Positions 1 to 5,598 of a stretch of DNA of 5,598 bases are shown one piece after another; within the stretch, counting starts at the first letter, position 1; the number at the start of each line of letters is the position of its first letter. Made by a program: the position numbers and the translations under genes. Under the pieces are notes generated by a model. The model had not been told where the DNA came from. It searched no databases and saw only the letters and a program-made list of their open reading frames with translations. Origin of the DNA: JANPII01 sp031424915. Lineage in GTDB: Bacteria > Pseudomonadota > Alphaproteobacteria > Rickettsiales > Midichloriaceae. The DNA is taken from the NCBI GenBank assembly GCA_031424915.1, contig JANPII010000030.1, positions 1-5,598 on the forward strand, given 5' to 3'.

Positions 1-37
1 CGGTATAAATTTATCGTAAGCGTTCACGCTAGTGGTG

Positions 38-122
38 TAAGGGTCTGCAAAGTGTTTATGACACGCGGCATGTGTGTAGCATAAACACTTTGCAGCGAAA
101 CTAAACAAAGTAGTACCCCTTA
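38..122. repeat. Long perfect inverted repeat (hairpin or cruciform)
   Basis: The arm ctgcaaagtgtttatg at 45-60 is matched without error by its reverse complement at 80-95, giving a 16-bp stem. Inside it, acacgc (61-66) can pair with gtgtgt (72-77, one G-T pair) after a 2-base bulge at 78-79, leaving a 5-base loop. Outside it, taaggg (38-43) can pair with ccctta (117-122), with unpaired bases 96-116 on one side. Neither strand has a T-run after the stem, so it does not look like a factor-independent terminator. It could be an RNA-stabilising 3' structure for the leftward transcript, a dispersed palindromic element or a protein-binding site. The sequence shows the pairing only; any role is inference. 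Confidence 0.8.
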
Positions 123-210
123 AGTTGACGCCATTGATAGTACGCAGGCCTACAATGCTTGGAAAATAAATGATTATAAACGCCGATTTGGATTAGACTA
201 GCGCATAAAG

Positions 211-247
211 TCGTCTTCACGAGCGCCTAAGGCGCGTGGTGATCCAG
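211..247. repeat. REP-like palindromic element A
   Basis: The core gcgcct (223-228) and aggcgc (230-235) are perfect inverted arms around a single central base. The stem extends through cac (218-220) pairing with gtg (236-238), with a 2-base bulge at 221-222. Read on the minus strand it begins ctggatcacc and ends gaagacga. From memory, this resembles the ctggat...atgacg palindromes scattered between genes in many alphaproteobacterial genomes. The hairpin is directly visible. Membership of a dispersed family needs other copies in the genome, which cannot be seen here. Confidence 0.5.
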
Positions 248-270
248 TAAGAGCTACTAAGGCCCTTTCT

Positions 271-306
271 TTGGATTGCCGCACCACCTACGATGGTTCG
301 CAATGA
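271..306. repeat. REP-like palindromic element B
   Basis: The unit begins ttggattgcc and ends cgcaatga. attgc (275-279) pairs with gcaat (300-304), and acca (283-286) pairs with tggt (294-297), separated by a small internal loop, with apical loop 287-293. From memory, the termini (tcattgcga on one strand, tggattgcc on the other) match a palindromic repeat type common between genes of intracellular alphaproteobacteria. The central part is variable in such repeats, which fits the imperfect middle here. Its status as a dispersed repeat is inference because only one copy lies in the window. Confidence 0.5.
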
Positions 307-367
307 CCCTGTAATAGGCACTTTCAAGCCATCGCACACCTTATCCAATCCAAAATTCGTACTGAGG

Positions 368-1444
368 TTATAACTCTACATTAGCTAGCTGCTCTGCTTG
401 ATCTTCAGAAGCCAAAGCATCAATAATATTATCGAGCGCGCCTTCATTTATCAACTCTTGTAAGTTATATACTGTCAGATTAATGCGATGATCGGTGACA
501 CGACTTTGGGGGAAATTATAGGTACGGATACGCTCAGATCGATCACCACTACCAATTTGCCCTTTACGTAGTGCTGCTCGCTCGGCTTGTTTCTTAGCAC
601 GCTCCATATCGTACAGGCGAGAACGCAGGACTTTCATTGCCCTTGCTAAATTTTTATGCTGTGAGCGCTCGTCCTGCTGTACTACAATAAGGCCAGTAGG
701 TAAGTGTGTAATACGGACAGCACTTTCTGTTGTGTTCACGTGCTGGCCACCGGCCCCTTGAGCACGAAATACGTCAATACGTAGCTCCCTTTCGTCTATC
801 TGTATATCTACATCTTCTGCTTCCGGCAGAACTGCTACTGTTGCAGCTGAGGTATGAATACGACCACTAGATTCGGTTTCTGGTACCCTCTGTACTCTAT
901 GCACTCCCGATTCAAATTTTAGACGGGCAAAAACCCCTCGTCCAGAGATTATAGCAGTTGCTTCTTTATATCCATCAAGGCCAGTCTCTGATAATGCCAA
1001 TATTTCGAAACGCCATCCTTGGCGTTCCGCATAGCGGTTATACATACGAAACAGTACTGCTGCAAACAATGCAGCCTCCTCCCCGCCTGTGCCTGCACGA
1101 ACTTCGATAATAGCGTTCTTCTCGTCATCAGCATCCTTAGGTATTAGAGCTATCTTTAACTGTTGTTCCAATTCTTCTAGCTTAGCTTTATTGTTCTGCA
1201 AATCTTGCTCTGCCATGCCTCTAAGCTCTGGATCTTCAGCACTATCTTTTAATATTGCAGCCAAATCAGCTTGCTCTTTTTCCATACGTAAGTATAGCTC
1301 TGAACAGTGGGCCACTTCTTCTAAATCAGAGCGCTCTTTTGCAAGCTTAGCATAGTCTTGACTACTTAAGCCTTCACCTAGAAGCCTATGGCCAAGTTCA
1401 TGATAGCGCTCAACGATTTTTGGTAGCTTTTCAGATAATGACAT
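368..1444 (-). CDS. prfA: Peptide chain release factor 1 (RF1)
   Basis: RF1 recognises UAA and UAG stop codons in the ribosomal A site and triggers hydrolysis of the finished peptidyl-tRNA. The 358-residue protein is full length for the family (about 360). An N-terminal alpha-helical domain (about 1-110) is followed by the conserved AGTGGEEA segment (117-124). The stop-codon recognition tripeptide is PET at 188-190, the RF1-type PxT motif rather than the SPF motif of RF2. The catalytic GGQ is at 232-234 in GAGGQHVN, followed by DERSQHKN and GSGDRSERIRTYNFPQ, all typical of class I factors. The start ATG (1442-1444) directly follows the TAG stop of the upstream gapR-like gene, and a GAGGAAG ribosome binding site lies 8 bases upstream inside that gene. 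The stop is TAA. The methyltransferase gene prmC, often next to prfA in other bacteria, does not follow within the window. Nothing is truncated or missing. Confidence 0.98.
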   Translation of the reverse strand: MSLSEKLPKIVERYHELGHRLLGEGLSSQDYAKLAKERSDLEEVAHCSELYLRMEKEQADLAAILKDSAEDPELRGMAEQDLQNNKAKLEELEQQLKIALIPKDADDEKNAIIEVRAGTGGEEAALFAAVLFRMYNRYAERQGWRFEILALSETGLDGYKEATAIISGRGVFARLKFESGVHRVQRVPETESSGRIHTSAATVAVLPEAEDVDIQIDERELRIDVFRAQGAGGQHVNTTESAVRITHLPTGLIVVQQDERSQHKNLARAMKVLRSRLYDMERAKKQAERAALRKGQIGSGDRSERIRTYNFPQSRVTDHRINLTVYNLQELINEGALDNIIDALASEDQAEQLANVEL

Positions 1445-1711
1445 CTATGCTGCTTCCTCAAAATCTGGCAACATACCAAGAGCACGTTTATAAGTTTCCA
1501 GAAGAATTTCTTGCTCGTCACGCTCCTGATCTTTCATTTTGCGCTCTTTGACAATTTGCCGGATTATCTTTGGCTCAAAACCATCAATCTTAGCACTCGC
1601 GTACAGATCACGAATATCTGAAGCAATATTCATTTTTTCCTGTTCTAGACGTTCAATGCGCTCAATATGCTGCCGTAGGATATCCCCGGAGACTCCACCA
1701 ATCTTCGACAT
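1445..1711 (-). CDS. gapR: GapR-like DNA-binding protein (DUF2312)
   Basis: This 88-residue protein matches the GapR/DUF2312 family, which in Caulobacter (about 89 residues) is a nucleoid-associated protein that clamps overtwisted, AT-rich DNA ahead of moving polymerases and supports topoisomerase action in the cytoplasm. Residues 11-80 carry the family pattern: LRQHIERIERLEQEK (12-26), a long helix suited to coiled-coil dimerisation; SDIRDLYASAKIDGFEPK (31-48); then a basic segment IIRQIVKERK (49-58) and a C-terminal helix ending YKRALGM (74-80). The final LPDFEEAA is acidic and less conserved. The ATG start is supported by AGGAGA 4 bases upstream, which overlaps the stop codon of the perM-like gene. 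The TAG stop abuts the prfA start, so expression of the two is probably coupled. Family assignment is strong; the supercoiling role is carried over from the studied homologue. Confidence 0.93.
   Translation of the reverse strand: MSKIGGVSGDILRQHIERIERLEQEKMNIASDIRDLYASAKIDGFEPKIIRQIVKERKMKDQERDEQEILLETYKRALGMLPDFEEAA
1453..1459 (-). promoter_or_regulatory. Ribosome binding site of prfA inside gapR
   Basis: The minus strand reads GAGGAAG here, 8 bases before the prfA ATG and within the last codons of the gapR-like gene. It confirms the prfA start chosen. Because stop and start abut as TAGATG, terminating ribosomes may re-initiate on prfA directly. Confidence 0.75.
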
Positions 1712-1715
1712 AATT

Positions 1716-1721
1716 TCTCCT
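1716..1721 (-). promoter_or_regulatory. Ribosome binding site of gapR overlapping the perM stop
   Basis: The minus strand reads AGGAGA, 4 bases before the gapR ATG. Its first two bases are shared with the TAG stop of the perM-like gene (1720-1722). This fixes the gapR start and ties its translation to that of the gene upstream. Confidence 0.75.
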
Positions 1722-2796
1722 AATGTATATAAAATGTACTTTGCTGATACTTAGTCAGAGCAAATCTTATAAACACTCCAACGACTGCAGTCAAGGGGAA
1801 TGAAACAAACATCCCTAGCAAGCCCCCAAGGTAGCCACCGGCAAACAAGCCAAAAATAATCCAAGCTGGATGCAGCCCCACACGATCACCAATCAATTTA
1901 GGAGTAATGAAATTACCCTCTAAAGCATTCCCTATAGCAAACACGCCTAGCACCACTAAAATATATTTAATCGAAGCAAACTGCACTGCTGCTACTATTA
2001 CCGCAAGTGCTCCACCAAATAGTACTCCTACGTACGGAATAAAGGTCAGAGTACCAGTTATTACCCCAAGAGTGAAGCTAGAGTCCAGGCCAATAAGACC
2101 CAAGCTAATTACATAGAATATACTAAGTACTATGCATACCGCCGTCTGCCCATGCAAGTAGCCTGTCAGCACTGAATCTAAGTCGCGCGCTAGCTGATGC
2201 ACTTCAGAGGCGTAACGGGGGGGCAAAAGGTTGTTTAGTGAGGCTAGCAGTTTTGGCCAATCACGCAGTATATAAAAAGTAAGAATAGGAGTAATAAAGA
2301 TTAATGCCAGCAGGCTTACTACCGCGAAGCTAGATTGTAAGGCACTGTGAAGCACATTGCCAATAAAACTAAGAACATGGCGAGCGAGACCCGCTGCTGC
2401 TCCTTCAATTTGCTTTGCCATTTCTGGATCTATCGCTTCTATCATAGCATTAACTTTCGGCCAAGGTTGTAGGTTTGTCCCCTTCTCGGTTATTATGTGC
2501 ACAATTAAAGAAATTTGAGTGTAAAACACCGGCACAATCATTAAGACAAAGGCAGCTAGCAACATTATAAGGCTAATAATAGCAAGCAGAGTCGCCAGAC
2601 TACGTGGCATAGGCAACGCTTTATTATGCACAAGCCTTATAACTAATGGGTTGAGAAAATAAGATAGGACTAGCGCTATTATAAATGGCGCTAAAATACC
2701 ATGTATCGTATAGCATAGTCCTAGCAATAAAGCTGTGACTGCAAGCCAGAACCAGGCGTATCTGAAGGAGGTGTTTGCTGAATTTTGTCTAACCAT
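1720..2796 (-). CDS. AI-2E family transporter (PerM/YhhT-like permease)
   Basis: This is a polytopic inner-membrane protein of 358 residues, the usual size for the AI-2E exporter/PerM family. Members have been linked to autoinducer-2 export or to ion and proton transport, but most have no proven substrate, and none can be deduced here. Hydrophobic segments lie at roughly 13-30, 32-50, 66-92, 155-178, 215-237, 240-290 (probably two spans) and 310-345, consistent with seven or eight membrane spans. A polar stretch of about 60 residues (95-150) follows the third span, as is usual in the family. Conserved signatures include LTGYLHGQ (near 211), FIPYVG (near 252) and NFITPKLIGDRVGLHP (near 295-310). 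I chose the ATG at 2794-2796, which overlaps the nuoI TGA as TGATG. A TTG one codon upstream (2797-2799) is possible but less likely. No strong ribosome binding site is seen (GAG about 8 bases upstream), which fits translational coupling to nuoI. Confidence 0.9.
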   Translation of the reverse strand: MVRQNSANTSFRYAWFWLAVTALLLGLCYTIHGILAPFIIALVLSYFLNPLVIRLVHNKALPMPRSLATLLAIISLIMLLAAFVLMIVPVFYTQISLIVHIITEKGTNLQPWPKVNAMIEAIDPEMAKQIEGAAAGLARHVLSFIGNVLHSALQSSFAVVSLLALIFITPILTFYILRDWPKLLASLNNLLPPRYASEVHQLARDLDSVLTGYLHGQTAVCIVLSIFYVISLGLIGLDSSFTLGVITGTLTFIPYVGVLFGGALAVIVAAVQFASIKYILVVLGVFAIGNALEGNFITPKLIGDRVGLHPAWIIFGLFAGGYLGGLLGMFVSFPLTAVVGVFIRFALTKYQQSTFYIH

Positions 2797-3332
2797 CAAT
2801 CCACTCTTTTTTGAGACTTAGTGCTAGCCTGATTTTGGTTTAGGGAATCTGCTTTCAAGTTGCGAGCAATTGTTTTCTCCCACTGCTCTCCATTACTCAT
2901 CAACCTCTGCTTATCATAGAGCAATTCTTCATGAGTCTCGGTAGAAAATTCAAAATTTGGCCCCTCAACAATAGCATCAACTGGGCATGCTTCTTGGCAT
3001 AGGCCGCAGTATATACATTTAGTCATGTCAATATCGTAACGCGTAGTGCGCCTGCTACCATCTGCTCGCTCACGCGCTTCAATTGTAATAGCCTGCGCAG
3101 GGCAGATAACTTCACACAGCTTGCAAGCAATGCAGCGCTCCTCCCCATTAGGATAGCGCCTTAGCGCATGTTCTCCACGGAAACGAGGGCTGAGTGGACC
3201 CTTCTCATAAGGGTAATTCAGAGTTACTTTTGGCTTGAACATGTAAAGCAAAGTCACATACATTCCACGCGCTAGCTCTGTTAAAAAGAACGTGCGAAAG
3301 TAGAATTTTAGCTGTACCATAACCTTTTGCAT
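2796..3332 (-). CDS. nuoI: NADH-quinone oxidoreductase subunit I (complex I, 2x[4Fe-4S])
   Basis: NuoI is the peripheral-arm subunit of respiratory complex I that carries clusters N6a and N6b and passes electrons from NADH oxidation towards the quinone site; it sits on the cytoplasmic face of the membrane. Two 8Fe ferredoxin-type motifs are intact: CIACKLCEVICP (C67, C70, C73, C77) and CIYCGLCQEACP (C106, C109, C112, C116). The flanking blocks FKPKVTLNYPYEKGPLSPRF and RRTTRYDIDMTK are typical alphaproteobacterial and mitochondrial TYKY-type sequence. An amphipathic N-terminal region (about 8-32) would contact the membrane arm. At 178 residues it is longer than the usual 160-165, mostly through a polar C-terminal tail (about 160-178). 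The start at 3332 has no clear ribosome binding site. ATG at 3318-3320 is an alternative, preceded by AAAAGG at very short spacing. No other nuo gene is next to it: upstream is the divergent ankyrin-like gene and downstream the permease. Confidence 0.97.
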   Translation of the reverse strand: MQKVMVQLKFYFRTFFLTELARGMYVTLLYMFKPKVTLNYPYEKGPLSPRFRGEHALRRYPNGEERCIACKLCEVICPAQAITIEARERADGSRRTTRYDIDMTKCIYCGLCQEACPVDAIVEGPNFEFSTETHEELLYDKQRLMSNGEQWEKTIARNLKADSLNQNQASTKSQKRVD

Positions 3333-3425
3333 ATTTTGCTTGTTTAATGTTATTACAAGAACACATTATATATGCTAACATACCCTATAGCTAGTGTAAA
3401 TCTGTAATACCATCAAGGAAGTCAA
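3333..3425. promoter_or_regulatory. Divergent intergenic region between nuoI and the ankyrin-like gene
   Basis: This 93-base AT-rich spacer must hold the promoters for both directions if both genes start transcripts here. On the minus strand, TATAAT (3365-3370) is a perfect -10 box, and TTTACA (3395-3400) is a five-of-six -35 box. Their spacing of 24 is too long, but TTTACA is 17 bases from TAGCAT (3372-3377), a four-of-six -10. On the plus strand only weak candidates are seen, such as TATGCT (3371-3376) without a good -35. The short spacer suggests overlapping, possibly mutually interfering, promoters. The boxes are read by eye. Confidence 0.4.
3415..3421 (+). promoter_or_regulatory. Ribosome binding site selecting a TTG start
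   Basis: AAGGAAG lies 4 bases before TTG (3426-3428) and 19 bases before the first in-frame ATG (3441-3443). The spacing favours the TTG as start; the ATG has no comparable site. Confidence 0.6.
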
Positions 3426-5598
3426 TTGGCGTTAGAAGTTATGCTCTCACCTTCTTCGCTTTATACTCAAACTCAATTTATATTGGATCTTCTTGCCAAG
3501 AATTTCTTGCCTGGCGGCACTTTATGCAATATAATAGAGAAGTTAAGCCTTATCGGAATTCAATCGAAGTTAAATATGTTTGAAAAGGGAAATCAGTTAT
3601 CATCATTAGCAGCAGTGCAAGAGGCCCTGCGGGCTTTGCCTGCAAATCCTACATCTAACGCAGTAATGGATATCATGTGGAGAGGCCTTGGTAAGTACTT
3701 ACACTCCTACAACAACACAGAAGTTATTAAGGATTTAAACGACGAAGCTTTATCCATAGTGAATGCAGTATGCGACAAGCTAGATGCTTCAGAAGGTGGT
3801 AAAGAAGCGTTGAACACTCAATATCAACTGGTGATTATAGATAGTTGCAGATCGATAAAACGTGAGTTCTCGCCTCTTGAAGTGATAATTTTTAACTGTA
3901 ATGACAAAAAGCTATTTGACGGAAAAACCAAAGATGTAATTTTAAGGCTGCAACAAAGCGGTGCTACTATGCCTAAAGGTTGGTTTAATACCTTGTGCCG
4001 CAATAAGGGTTGTAGCTTTGAGTTTAAACTCAGCATATTAAAAGGATGCAGCCCCGAAGAGATACGAGCTATAGAAGATAATCTGTATATTACAAGGCAA
4101 CCCTTGCAATGGAACCTTGAGGAAGCTATGGCGCTTTTGAAGGCTGTACTTAAGCAGGATCCCGACTATCTATTCCACAACACCAAATTATTAACAACAA
4201 TAATAAAGTGTCAAGCTGACCTTAGCAATCCACTCTTAGAGATTATATATCTTCATCTTGAAGAACAAAATAAAACTCGCCCTGCAGATGTGAAGAAGGC
4301 TATCAATCGAGATGCCTCCTTGTATGAACTGGTTGTATTGCACTCTAAGCATAAAGACTATAAGCGGCATCTTGAAAGGTTGCTGAAGTTAGGCGCTATG
4401 CCAATTAATGGAAAGTGGTATGACGCGCTCCATCATGTCCTAGAGAAACAAGATAAAACTGCGTTAAATCTCTTTATGAGTGTGGAATATGGAGCATTGA
4501 CTAAAGAGTGTATTAATATCCAAGACTCAGAAGAGAAAACAGCCCTACACATAGCGTTAGAAAAAATCATTCCACAATCAAATAAAGAAATAGATAAGAA
4601 GTTAGTGGCATTTTATGAACCATTTATAATATGGGCCTTGCAAAATGGCGCCGTCATTACTTATCCAGCAAAGCAACTCCATTATGACCATAAGCCCCAT
4701 CCCATTGTACTTCTCAACCAACATCAGGCTCTAAAACCTTATATGGCTGATGCTATACGCAATATGGATAAGGGTATCTTGGATGCATTAGGTAGTAACG
4801 CGTCATTTAATTTAATGATCGCCTTAGAAGGCTATACCCAAGGTAAGTTCCCATGGGATGAACACGCAGTAAAGATTGCGGAAGCCATGCTAGCAAATTC
4901 TACAGAACCGAAGCTTTATGCCTATTACTCCACTAACATCTTCACAGTATTATGCAAAATCAAGACCACAGAAGAAAATCACCAATTTATCTTAAGTATA
5001 ATAAAGCAGCTGGTGGACAAAGAGGCTCCTCTACCACAGAGCTGGCCTACTAATACAGATGCAGAAGTTCAACTCATATTACTGCAACATGCTGATAAAG
5101 CGGGGCTTAAAAAGCTTATGCAACCATCATATAATGGCGCCTCTATTCCCCTTTTTGAAATACTGAGAAACATAAATCAGCAGCCTACTGAGAATCAATT
5201 AAAGCTCGTGAAACTAATGATGGAGAATGACGCTTCTCCTGACCTTAATATTCAAAATTGCACTCCGCTAGCTCTGGCCTGCATAAAAGGCTCTGAGGAA
5301 TTAATCACATTGCTACTTGAAAAAAGCACTACAGAGGGTCTTAACTGCATGACCACAGTTTCCACTCAAGATAATAAGGACATATCCGGCACTGCGCTTT
5401 ACCATTTGTTACAGAATAAACTGCTCTCCTCTGAGGTAAAAATAGCGCTCATAGATAAAATGCTTGAAAAAGGCGCAGATCCCACAGTCTATTACACTGC
5501 CAAGGGTAAGCAGTGGAATAAGGCGGCAATATCTCATTACAATACAGCACCGCTATTATGGGCATTACATGAGAATGATATAAACCTTTTTAGCAAGC
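3426..5598 (+). CDS. Large ankyrin-repeat-like protein, 3' end outside the window
   Basis: One frame stays open for 724 codons from TTG (3426) to the window edge, so the protein is C-terminally incomplete here. In-frame TAA at 3405-3407 bounds it upstream; ATG at 3441 is the alternative start. The N-terminus (MALEVMLSPS...) has no clear signal peptide or membrane segment, so the protein looks soluble. Residues 1-170 match nothing I recognise. From about 170 onward there are degenerate ankyrin-like helical pairs: SGATMPKGWFNTL (178-190), LLKLGAMPINGKW (319-331), KTALHIALEK (371-380), WALQNGAV (403-410), LNIQNCTPLALACIKGSEELITLLLEK (607-633, the best match) and MLEKGADPTVYY (679-690). Ankyrin repeats mediate protein-protein contacts, and in intracellular bacteria such proteins are often secreted host-interaction factors; that role is inferred, not shown. 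It is divergent from nuoI and sits in no visible operon. I am sure it is a gene, fairly sure of ankyrin character, and unsure of function. Confidence 0.85.
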   Translation, partial: MALEVMLSPSSLYTQTQFILDLLAKNFLPGGTLCNIIEKLSLIGIQSKLNMFEKGNQLSSLAAVQEALRALPANPTSNAVMDIMWRGLGKYLHSYNNTEVIKDLNDEALSIVNAVCDKLDASEGGKEALNTQYQLVIIDSCRSIKREFSPLEVIIFNCNDKKLFDGKTKDVILRLQQSGATMPKGWFNTLCRNKGCSFEFKLSILKGCSPEEIRAIEDNLYITRQPLQWNLEEAMALLKAVLKQDPDYLFHNTKLLTTIIKCQADLSNPLLEIIYLHLEEQNKTRPADVKKAINRDASLYELVVLHSKHKDYKRHLERLLKLGAMPINGKWYDALHHVLEKQDKTALNLFMSVEYGALTKECINIQDSEEKTALHIALEKIIPQSNKEIDKKLVAFYEPFIIWALQNGAVITYPAKQLHYDHKPHPIVLLNQHQALKPYMADAIRNMDKGILDALGSNASFNLMIALEGYTQGKFPWDEHAVKIAEAMLANSTEPKLYAYYSTNIFTVLCKIKTTEENHQFILSIIKQLVDKEAPLPQSWPTNTDAEVQLILLQHADKAGLKKLMQPSYNGASIPLFEILRNINQQPTENQLKLVKLMMENDASPDLNIQNCTPLALACIKGSEELITLLLEKSTTEGLNCMTTVSTQDNKDISGTALYHLLQNKLLSSEVKIALIDKMLEKGADPTVYYTAKGKQWNKAAISHYNTAPLLWALHENDINLFSK

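Larger units (their letters stand above)
187..354. repeat. 8-mer tttggatt, two direct copies and one inverted copy
   Basis: tttggatt occurs at 187-194 and 270-277, and its reverse complement aatccaaa at 347-354. Either forward copy could pair with the inverted copy, so the three copies bracket palindromic elements A and B as modules. The copies are short and could reflect mosaic build-up of the intergenic region from repeat units, or chance in AT-rich DNA. Confidence 0.4.
1..367. other. Non-coding region downstream of prfA, rich in inverted repeats
   Basis: No reading frame here has a convincing start, ribosome binding site and recognisable product, and I see no tRNA, tmRNA, SRP or RNase P RNA signature on either strand. 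The region holds a long hairpin (38-122), two shorter palindromic units (211-247 and 271-306) and three copies of an 8-mer. prfA ends at its right edge, reading leftward, and no T-run follows any hairpin, so no classical intrinsic terminator can be assigned to the prfA transcript. A TTGACG at 125-130 and a TACAAT at 151-156 resemble promoter boxes but are 20 bases apart, which is too far for a confident call. What lies left of position 1 is unknown, so the region could also be the flank of another gene. Confidence 0.7.

Noticed and set aside
19..30. Small palindrome agcgt-tc-acgct
   Set aside because: Five-base arms with almost no loop are expected by chance and cannot be linked to any feature.
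45..95. Intrinsic terminator for prfA
   Set aside because: The stem is strong, but neither strand has a T-run after it and it lies more than 270 bases past the prfA stop, so terminator is not the best description.
125..156. Possible plus-strand promoter TTGACG ... TACAAT
   Set aside because: The boxes are individually good but separated by 20 bases instead of about 17, and no gene or clear RNA follows on that strand before the 3' end of prfA.
275..310. tRNA or tmRNA fragment suggested by ggttcg near 295
   Set aside because: No acceptor, D or anticodon arms can be built around it; the palindromic repeat reading explains the sequence better.
1089..1355. 88-codon plus-strand frame opposite prfA
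   Set aside because: It is antisense to a well-conserved part of prfA; its Ser-, Ala- and Cys-rich translation matches what the reverse of a charged helical region would give.
1907..2116. 69-codon plus-strand frame opposite the permease gene
   Set aside because: It is antisense to conserved membrane spans of the AI-2E family protein and shows no independent family signature.
3824..4036. 70-codon minus-strand frame inside the ankyrin-like gene
   Set aside because: It lies wholly within the long plus-strand frame, has no recognisable product or ribosome binding site, and has a composition typical of a shadow frame.

Overview
The window looks like chromosome from a host-associated alphaproteobacterium, most likely Rickettsiales or Holosporales. 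This is an inference from four things: a GapR/DUF2312 protein (a family centred on Alphaproteobacteria), an alphaproteobacterial-type NuoI, moderately AT-rich sequence by eye, and a large ankyrin-like gene beside housekeeping genes. No rRNA or other decisive taxonomic marker is present.

Layout: positions 1-367 hold no gene I can support. They contain a long perfect hairpin (arms 45-60 and 80-95) and two shorter palindromic units that look like dispersed intergenic repeats, embedded among copies of the 8-mer tttggatt. Positions 368-3332 are a compact leftward (minus-strand) cluster in the order nuoI, perM-like permease, gapR-like, prfA. The nuoI stop overlaps the perM start by 1 base. The gapR ribosome binding site overlaps the perM stop. 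The gapR stop directly abuts the prfA start. The four genes are therefore probably one translationally coupled transcript. Positions 3333-3425 are a short divergent intergenic region. From 3426 to the right edge runs one rightward reading frame of at least 724 codons with no stop in the window; its second half carries degenerate ankyrin-like repeats.

Functionally, the leftward cluster joins unrelated housekeeping jobs: a respiratory complex I iron-sulfur subunit, an AI-2E family membrane protein, a nucleoid protein that binds overtwisted DNA, and translation termination factor 1. No shared pathway is evident; the tight packing suggests co-expression in a streamlined genome. The divergent ankyrin-like gene is the accessory part of the window and a candidate host-interaction protein. 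Its function cannot be stated from sequence alone, and its 3' end lies outside the window.
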